DNA of 58,391 nt from JAIBBG01 sp043748015 (GTDB taxonomy: Bacteria > Bacteroidota > Bacteroidia > Flavobacteriales_D > Sanyastnellaceae). The position numbers and the translations under genes are program-made. Every line of letters starts with the position of its first letter. Positions within the stretch are counted from its first letter, which is position 1. The stretch is taken from the NCBI GenBank assembly GCA_043748015.1, contig JAYTOA010000059.1, forward strand, positions 1 through 58,391, given 5' to 3'. Of this stretch, positions 52,651 through 58,391 are shown one piece after another. The notes under the pieces are model-generated. The model was not told the origin of the DNA. It searched no databases and was given only the letters and a program-made list of their open reading frames with translations.

Positions 52651-55600
52651 ATGCGGAATAAATCGCTCTTATGGATTTTCGTAATCCTTCTTACACTGAC
52701 AGTCATTTACGTACTGTCATTCGGATTTGTAGCACAGAAATATGAAGGCAAAATCGCTCAATTGACGAGTGATTCGTTGACTACTGCCGGAGTGAATTTC
52801 GAAGTTGGAGACTCTGTTTACACAGCGCTCTACAGAAAAACACTTCGCGATAGCTCTGACGCAGAGGCGCTTCCTGTTTTTGGACACAGCTATACTTACC
52901 TCAAAGAACATGAACTCAACCTGGGTCTTGACCTGAAAGGTGGAATGAGTGTAATTCTTGAAGTGTCCATTCCGGATCTGTTTGTTGCACTAAGCGACAA
53001 TAACAACAATCCTGTTTTCACCAAATCAATCGCTGATGCAAAGGCTGCACAACGCAGTTCTACTGCTTCCTATGTTGATCTTTTTGCTGATGCTTGGAAA
53101 AGCAACAACACGACAGGTCTTGAGATGTGGCGCATTTTCGATACCATGGAGAACAAAGGAAAATTCCCGGCGAAATCATCTGACGATGACGTAATCGCAA
53201 TTCTCCGCAAGGAATCGGACGATGCATTGAACAATACTGAGAACATCATCAAGAAAAGGATTGAGCCTTTTGGAATTACGCAGGCCAACGTTCAGCGCCA
53301 GTCTATTTCCGGAAGAATCATTGTTGAACTTCCTGGTGTTGACGATCGCGAGCGCGTGCGTAAGACATTGAAGGCAACTGCAAATCTTGAGTTCTGGGAT
53401 ACCTATCGCACCGATGAAGTCTTCATGAAGATGTATGAAGTCTATGGATCAATCGGAAAGAAACTGGCTCCGGATCTTTATTCTCAGGATCCAGACCGTG
53501 CAGTGAAAGATTCAACAATGAATGCTTTGTTGCAAGATACTTTGCTCACAACTACGCAAATTGATTCTATCAAACTTGTTTATGAAGACAAAACGGTGAG
53601 ACCGGACAGCCTTCTCAGCGAGCAAGAGTTGAGCAGAAAATATCCATTGCGCAAACTTTCATTGAATCCACAAGCGGGTTCAGCAGTTGTTGGTTACGCT
53701 CAGGTAAGTGATACTTCAGAGATCAACCGATACCTGAATATGGATGAGACAAAACAAATTCTGCCTCCGGACCTAATACTTTTATGGGGCGCTAAGGCGG
53801 AAAAGAATGTTGTTGCTCTTTATGGCATCAAAGACAAGAGTCTTCGCGGAAAAGCTGAATTGGATGGTGGTTCTATCACCGATGCCCGTCAGGATTTCAA
53901 CATGATCACCGGAGAAGTAGAAGTGAGCATGACGATGGACACCGAGGGTTCTGCCATCTGGCGTGAGATGACGAGAAAGAATGCCGCTGACAATAAGCGC
54001 GCAATTGCTATCGTCATGGACAACCTCGTTTATTCTGCACCAAGTGTTAATGGCGAAATTCCAAACGGTAGTTCAGTTATTCAATTTGGTCGCGGCGATG
54101 CAACTGAAACGAATAAGATTGAGCAAGAGGCAAAAGATTTGGCGGGATTGCTAAAAGCAGGATCACTTCCTGCACCGGCAAAGATCATCGACGAGGTTAC
54201 AGTAGGACCATCAGTCGGAGAAGAGAATATCAAAGCCGGTTTGTGGTCGTTCCTGATCGCTTTCGGATTGATCATGATTTACATGGTATTCTATTACGCA
54301 TGGGCCGGTATCGCTGCCAACATCGCATTGATTGCCAACCTTTTCTTCATGATTGGTGCCTTGGTATCATTCGGAGGATCATTGACATTACCTGGTATCG
54401 CGGGTATCGTACTCACCATGGGTATGGCCGTCGATGCGAACGTACTTATCTATGAGCGTGTGAAGGAAGAATTGCGACTTGGTAAAGGAATGTCAGCTGC
54501 ATTGCAGGAAGGCTTCCTCAAGGCACTCAGCGCGATCCTCGATGGTAACGCAACGACACTTATTACCGGTATCATCCTCTTTGTTGTTGGAACAGGTCCT
54601 ATCAAAGGATTTGCGACAACGTTGATCATCGGTATCTTCACTACGCTATTCACGGCTTTCATCATTTCGCGTTTGATCCTCTACAGGAGACTGGAAAGCA
54701 AGAAGCCGATCACTTTCTACAGCAACATCACTAAGAACTGGTTTACTAAAATGAACTATGACTTTGTGGGTAAGCGCAAAATATTTTATGTGATTTCTAC
54801 CATCATCATTGTTGCAGGTATCACCTCTTGGGTTGTACGTGGCTTCAATATGGGTGTTGATTTTGCGGGAGGAACTTCTGCACGTGTAACTTTCGTTCAG
54901 ACAGTTGACCCGGATGCGGTACGTGCTGCTTTGACTTCTTCACTTGTTGAGGAGAATGGCACGCCATCATCTGTGCTTGTGCAAAGTATTGGTTCAGGAA
55001 ACATGGACTTTAAAGTAACTACCAACTATCTCATCGACTCTGAGAATGAGAACGTAGAGAACATGGTGAGTGAAAAATTGTCGGAGGCGTTTTCTAAATT
55101 GGGAACACCATTTACAGTTGGATCATCTTACAAAGTGGATCCAACAATGAGCGATGACTTTAGAAAGCAAGCCATTTGGGCGGGTATCTTGTCTCTGATT
55201 CTTGTGGGTGCTTACATCTTGCTTCGATTCAGAAAGATGGACTTTGCACTTGGAGCTTCTGTGGCACTTGTGCATGATGCATTGGTAGTAATTGCAGCAT
55301 TCACATTGTTCAATGGCATTGTTCCTTTCTCGCTGGAGGTGAATCAGAATTTCATTGGAGCAATCCTGACGGTAATTGGATTCTCCATCAACGATACCGT
55401 AGTAATCTTTGACCGTATTCGTGAATACTTGAAAGTTCGTAAGAATGCACCAATGGAGCAGACCATCAACGATGCCTTGAACAGCACGATGGGAAGATCG
55501 ATCAACACGTCTATGACAGTATTGATCACCTTGCTTGCGATGTTCCTTCTTGGATCAGATGATATTAAAGGATTCTGTTTCGCAATGCTTGTAGGAGTTG

Positions 55601-55719
55601 TATCGGGTGTTTATTCAACACTCTTCATTGCAACACCAATTGTTGTGGATATGCGCAACATGTTGGGTAAAAAAGATAAACTCGAAAAGGCAAAAGTAGC
55701 TGCGGAAGTTACTGCGTAA
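52651..55719 (+). CDS. secDF: SecDF fused protein translocase subunit
   Basis: 1022 residues joining SecD and SecF, as is usual in Bacteroidota. A first transmembrane helix (5-25), the long periplasmic SecD P1 head (about 60-520), the SecD membrane core (about 530-690, with VDANVLIYERVKEEL near residue 595), a linker, then SecF from about 705 with its own periplasmic loop and GFSINDTVVIFDRIREYL near residue 910. It uses the proton gradient to pull proteins across the inner membrane after SecA. The acidic and Arg residues of the conserved TM4 motifs are intact. It is monocistronic. Confidence 0.95.
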   Translation: MRNKSLLWIFVILLTLTVIYVLSFGFVAQKYEGKIAQLTSDSLTTAGVNFEVGDSVYTALYRKTLRDSSDAEALPVFGHSYTYLKEHELNLGLDLKGGMSVILEVSIPDLFVALSDNNNNPVFTKSIADAKAAQRSSTASYVDLFADAWKSNNTTGLEMWRIFDTMENKGKFPAKSSDDDVIAILRKESDDALNNTENIIKKRIEPFGITQANVQRQSISGRIIVELPGVDDRERVRKTLKATANLEFWDTYRTDEVFMKMYEVYGSIGKKLAPDLYSQDPDRAVKDSTMNALLQDTLLTTTQIDSIKLVYEDKTVRPDSLLSEQELSRKYPLRKLSLNPQAGSAVVGYAQVSDTSEINRYLNMDETKQILPPDLILLWGAKAEKNVVALYGIKDKSLRGKAELDGGSITDARQDFNMITGEVEVSMTMDTEGSAIWREMTRKNAADNKRAIAIVMDNLVYSAPSVNGEIPNGSSVIQFGRGDATETNKIEQEAKDLAGLLKAGSLPAPAKIIDEVTVGPSVGEENIKAGLWSFLIAFGLIMIYMVFYYAWAGIAANIALIANLFFMIGALVSFGGSLTLPGIAGIVLTMGMAVDANVLIYERVKEELRLGKGMSAALQEGFLKALSAILDGNATTLITGIILFVVGTGPIKGFATTLIIGIFTTLFTAFIISRLILYRRLESKKPITFYSNITKNWFTKMNYDFVGKRKIFYVISTIIIVAGITSWVVRGFNMGVDFAGGTSARVTFVQTVDPDAVRAALTSSLVEENGTPSSVLVQSIGSGNMDFKVTTNYLIDSENENVENMVSEKLSEAFSKLGTPFTVGSSYKVDPTMSDDFRKQAIWAGILSLILVGAYILLRFRKMDFALGASVALVHDALVVIAAFTLFNGIVPFSLEVNQNFIGAILTVIGFSINDTVVIFDRIREYLKVRKNAPMEQTINDALNSTMGRSINTSMTVLITLLAMFLLGSDDIKGFCFAMLVGVVSGVYSTLFIATPIVVDMRNMLGKKDKLEKAKVAAEVTA

Positions 55720-55738
55720 ACTTCTTTAGATAATATTG

Positions 55739-55769
55739 AAAAAGTCGTCCTTCGGGGCGACTTTTTTTT
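55739..55769 (+). terminator. Intrinsic terminator of secDF
   Basis: A 10-bp stem, aaagtcgtcc (55741-55750) with its partner ending at 55764, closed by a TTCG tetraloop and followed by T5 or more. Confidence 0.92.
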
Positions 55770-55771
55770 AT

Positions 55772-55811
55772 TTGGAGATATGGTGATTTGGAGATTTGAT
55801 GATTCGGTGAT
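55772..55811. repeat. Degenerate octamer array, five units
   Basis: Five in-register 8-bp units: TTGGAGAT, ATGGTGAT, TTGGAGAT, TTGATGAT, TCGGTGAT (consensus TTGGTGAT). It starts just after the secDF terminator and lies between convergent secDF and the XRE gene. Confidence 0.65.
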
Positions 55812-55930
55812 TGCGTTCGAGTGTCGGGTATTCGTGATTTTTGAATTGAGGTGAAGCGCGATTGACAGTGGATAAATAATCTTATCTAGCCCACGCTCGA
55901 TTTTGGCCAAGAAATAGATGGGCAATCCGT

Positions 55931-56179
55931 TTAAGTGTTCGATGCTAGAAATTTCGAGGAATTAAAAAATTCTAACCACGTAACATCCAGTTTTTCCAGA
56001 AGTAGATTTAGAGTGGAGATTGTGACATTTAATTCGCCTCGCTCAATACGTCCAATTTGGGTTCCATGATTGTCACATAGAAAGGCCAAATCTTCCTGAG
56101 TTAGATTTTTCGACTTACGAACCTCCCGTAGTCTTAGTCCTACTTGAGTTAAGAGTCTTTTGTTTGATATCTTTTGCAC
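55931..56179 (-). CDS. XRE-family helix-turn-helix regulator
   Basis: 82 residues, nearly all one HTH_3 domain: LRLREVRKSKNLTQEDLAFLCDNHGTQIGRIERGELNVTISTLNLLLEKLDVTW. The start is GTG at 56179. A short C-terminal tail follows. It diverges from a three-gene cassette of exported proteins; the palindrome at 56214-56235, 35 bases upstream of its start, is the probable binding site. Small XRE proteins of this kind often repress their own and neighbouring genes. Confidence 0.88.
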   Translation of the reverse strand: MQKISNKRLLTQVGLRLREVRKSKNLTQEDLAFLCDNHGTQIGRIERGELNVTISTLNLLLEKLDVTWLEFFNSSKFLASNT

Positions 56180-56213
56180 TCGGCGGCCAAGGGACAGAGA
56201 TTTGATTTGAAAA

Positions 56214-56235
56214 AAAACAACATTTATGTTGTTTT
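56214..56235. promoter_or_regulatory. Perfect 10-bp palindrome overlapping a -33 box, likely operator
   Basis: aaaacaacat (56214-56223), spacer tt, atgttgtttt (56226-56235): 10 of 10 paired. Its right arm contains the TTG (56229-56231) that forms the -33 element of the plus-strand promoter. Confidence 0.75.
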
Positions 56236-56257
56236 ATGGAAATTTGGGCTATGTTTG
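56229..56257 (+). promoter_or_regulatory. Promoter of the exported-protein cassette
   Basis: TTG (56229-56231), an 18-base spacer, then TATGTTTG (56250-56257), a perfect TAnnTTTG. The ATG is 56 bases beyond. Confidence 0.75.
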
Positions 56258-56312
56258 AATTGGGTAAGCCGAAAACCATTAATAGAGTAGGCAAATCAAA
56301 ACGTTACTATTT

Positions 56313-56726
56313 ATGAAAAATTTGAGTATTTTTATTCTCGCATTAGGTTTCAGCTTAAACGCACAGGCCTACGGAATCATTAGTGTTACTAAAACTGATA
56401 AGGGCTTGTTTGGCTATAAGGAAGTGAGTTGGAACCAAGGACAAAATGCCAATAGTGGACAAATGGGTTGGGTTGGTCTTTGTCAGAATCCTGGTCTAAT
56501 TTCTTGTAGGCCACCAAGTATGATGATACCAGATTCCAATGACGAGGCTGCGGTTAAGGAGCTTCTTCAATATGCTGAGGATGAAATTGATCGCAAAAAT
56601 TTCAATGGGAATCATCAAATTAGAATAAAAGTGGATGGCGAAGTTACTTTGCGTGTATACACTGTTACTTGGCTATGCAACAGTGAGGGCAACGGAAATA
56701 TTAATGTAGATAGAGAAGATGAATAA
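56313..56726 (+). CDS. Small exported protein, unknown function
   Basis: 137 residues with a signal peptide ending NAQAYG. The mature protein of about 118 residues has three Cys (GLCQNPGLISC... and WLCNSEG) and an amphipathic helix (NDEAAVKELLQYAEDEIDRK) before two beta strands. No family recognised. First gene of a cassette under the XRE-linked promoter; it overlaps the next gene by 8 bases. Confidence 0.65.
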   Translation: MKNLSIFILALGFSLNAQAYGIISVTKTDKGLFGYKEVSWNQGQNANSGQMGWVGLCQNPGLISCRPPSMMIPDSNDEAAVKELLQYAEDEIDRKNFNGNHQIRIKVDGEVTLRVYTVTWLCNSEGNGNINVDREDE

Positions 56727-57915
56727 TTGGATTCGTTTAAATTTTGAAACACAATGGCAGAAGTCATTGTGTTTCTTTTTGTTTATTGTCGTGAGTCAAA
56801 CGGCCATAACGCAAATTGAGAATTCCTATTTCACATATGACACCACCTGGATTGTTCCTGTTGAAACTTCTATGTTTCATTTGAATTGTGATCTTCCTAT
56901 GGAGGTAGCCGTAGATGGCAATCGAAGAGTTGCATACATCTTTCTTGATGTTCAACATGACGAAAGAAAGATTCACTTTCTTGAAATTTCAACAAAAGAT
57001 GGAACTTCGAAAATTCATGAAATTAGATACGACAAAAAAACAAGAGTCGACTCAAGAACCAGGCAAGGTTCAATCGCTATTTTGCCAAAAAGTGGCGGCA
57101 AACAAATTTTGATCCGGCTTGATAACCTTTTCCTTATAATCAGCACCCTTGAAGATAAGATTATTGATGTTAAAAAAAGGGACAATGATTACAATTATGT
57201 TTTCCCTTTCAATGGTTATTCAATTGTGGCGAATTACTACAATGGATTGTCAGCTAAGCACAATACGGGTATTGCTCTGGTGAAAAATGACCAAATGACT
57301 TCAGTTATTCACCCACCATCTGATTTTATTCAATTCACACATTTCAATCCCAATAGACTTGTTGACTGTTCTGAGGAAAATATTCTTTGGTTAAGTGTAT
57401 CTAAACCAATGCTATTTCTATATGATCATAATCTGCTAATAGAAGATAGTATTTGTTTTGATTCAAATACTTGGGTTGATGTAAATACTGTGAAGGATTT
57501 ACCGAAATACCGTCAGTTAAGAGAGAAGGGTATTTTTGAATTCGGATCCTCAATTTTAGAAGACACCGCTTCGAAAAATCTATCAGTTCAATTCGTAAAT
57601 GATACACTCATCTTGGTGACAAGCAACTATACCACATCAGTCATCCGTGAGACACTGTTTTCAGTAACAAGCGGTAATCACTTGAAAATGATTTCTTCGA
57701 GAACTGCGAATATCGACAGTCTTTTCTCAAGAGGAAAACAGCGAGAAAATTATGAAGTGTTTAATCAATCGGCCTCAGGAAACATACAAGAGAACCGACT
57801 TTATTATTCAATAGCAGGTAGTGGGACATTGCCTTGGAATAAATCATCAGTTGAAATAGATAATCAAAAATATACCTACATTCATCTTCATGTTTTTAAT
57901 TTCAATCGGGAATGA
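56719..57915 (+). CDS. Exported or membrane-anchored propeller-like protein, unknown function
   Basis: 398 residues with a hydrophobic segment at about residues 16-33 (SLCFFLFIVVSQTAITQ) acting as signal or anchor. The rest has repeated four-strand elements (VAVDGNRRVAYIFLDVQHDE, ILWLSVSKPMLFLYDHN, NRLYYSIAGSGTLPW) like a 6-bladed beta-propeller. No family assigned. It starts 8 bases inside the previous gene and its stop overlaps the next ATG (ATGA), so the three genes are translationally coupled. Confidence 0.65.
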   Translation: MNNWIRLNFETQWQKSLCFFLFIVVSQTAITQIENSYFTYDTTWIVPVETSMFHLNCDLPMEVAVDGNRRVAYIFLDVQHDERKIHFLEISTKDGTSKIHEIRYDKKTRVDSRTRQGSIAILPKSGGKQILIRLDNLFLIISTLEDKIIDVKKRDNDYNYVFPFNGYSIVANYYNGLSAKHNTGIALVKNDQMTSVIHPPSDFIQFTHFNPNRLVDCSEENILWLSVSKPMLFLYDHNLLIEDSICFDSNTWVDVNTVKDLPKYRQLREKGIFEFGSSILEDTASKNLSVQFVNDTLILVTSNYTTSVIRETLFSVTSGNHLKMISSRTANIDSLFSRGKQRENYEVFNQSASGNIQENRLYYSIAGSGTLPWNKSSVEIDNQKYTYIHLHVFNFNRE

Positions 57916-58391
57916 AGAATTTCTTGATTTTGATTTTACCTTTATTCCTTTATTCGTGTAGTATCGGTCAAATAATTACTTTTGAAAACACAACGGGTGT
58001 AGTTGACACTGTACCCAATAATTCTATTTTGATTGTAATCGGTGATGTTAGCTGTGGTCAATGCTTACATCGGTTGAACCACATTCTCGCTAAGGTCCCT
58101 TCACACATGAATTTTTTTGTCTATTTTGATTCGCAATTATTACCCACATACAGCAGGCAGGCAAAGGTTTTGGAGATTCAAACATATCTAAGTGATTTTG
58201 CAGTAGAAACAGTTTTCCTACCCGCAGGTTCTAAAGTGTTACTTACATCCAAATTTAATTTCTGCGACGTACTCGCGTCACCTTATCTATTGGTGCACAA
58301 ATCATCTGTCCACTCGAGTGTTATTTGCCATAAGGACATGTTCGACACAAATAAGACCATTAGGCAATTGAGAATTGAACTTAAGGAGAAG
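57912..58391 (+). CDS. Lipoprotein with thioredoxin-like CGQC motif, partial at window end
   Basis: The frame is open at the window edge; 160 codons are seen. The N-terminus MKNFLILILPLFLYSCS is a lipoprotein signal with lipobox Cys16. SILIVIGDVSCGQCLHRLNHIL carries CxxC (Cys48 and Cys51) after a beta strand, as in thioredoxin-like folds, followed by strand-helix elements (MNFFVYFDSQLL). Inferred: an envelope thiol-disulfide protein. It is the third gene of the XRE-linked cassette. Confidence 0.65.
   Translation, partial: MKNFLILILPLFLYSCSIGQIITFENTTGVVDTVPNNSILIVIGDVSCGQCLHRLNHILAKVPSHMNFFVYFDSQLLPTYSRQAKVLEIQTYLSDFAVETVFLPAGSKVLLTSKFNFCDVLASPYLLVHKSSVHSSVICHKDMFDTNKTIRQLRIELKEK

Overview
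The window is a gene-dense, mostly housekeeping stretch of a Bacteroidota chromosome. The evidence is a type IX secretion (T9SS) type B cargo next to a PorP/SprF protein, a T9SS type A cargo, a DUF5723 outer-membrane protein, SecD-SecF fused in one protein, several SC-KK lipoproteins, and promoters of the Bacteroidota form TTG-N18/20-TAnnTTTG. Sequence alone does not place it below phylum. There is no IS element, prophage, integrase, rRNA or CRISPR array. One tRNA, Pro(GGG), is present.

Layout. 1-6752: a surface operon (phosphatase-like fragment, CX4CH lipoprotein, small lipoprotein, 1173-aa T9SS type B protein, PorP/SprF). 6852-10682: murA, a TlpA-like thioredoxin, grpE-dnaJ. 10952-15265 (minus): pdhA-pdhC and a cyclophilin-pheS pair. 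15476-17709: lipoprotein, tRNA-Pro, TonB-like protein, small unknown. 17762-23059: a cyanophycin locus (synthetase, cyanophycinase, isoaspartyl peptidase, and a DUF3052/YdeI-type protein overlapping the peptidase gene). 23212-31191: pheT, alanine dehydrogenase, tsaE, HMG-CoA lyase, GRAM protein, SDR, msrA and small membrane proteins. 31296-37755: outer-membrane and surface proteins, a TPR histidine kinase with its LuxR-type regulator, and an isoprenylcysteine-methyltransferase-like membrane protein. 37944-45097 (minus): gyrB, a beta-barrel protein and a 1033-aa TPR protein. 45441-55719: nnr, tsaC/sua5, transaldolase, a small membrane protein, a T9SS type A protein, cinA, rpmB, secDF. 55931-58391: an A+T-richer accessory end with an XRE regulator diverging from three overlapping genes for exported proteins.

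Joint functions. cphA, cphB and iaaA together can make cyanophycin and return it to aspartate and arginine. tsaC and tsaE both serve t6A tRNA modification; pheS and pheT are separated by about 9 kb. The most distinctive unexplained signals are: (i) a perfect 10-bp palindrome overlapping the -33 box of the XRE-linked exported-protein cassette; (ii) five short degenerate tandem arrays of 7-8-bp units, all 3' of genes; (iii) a 37-nt hairpin, fully paired only as minus-strand RNA, just downstream of a likely gyrB promoter; and (iv) two genes whose -7 box sits so close to the ATG that their mRNAs may be leaderless.
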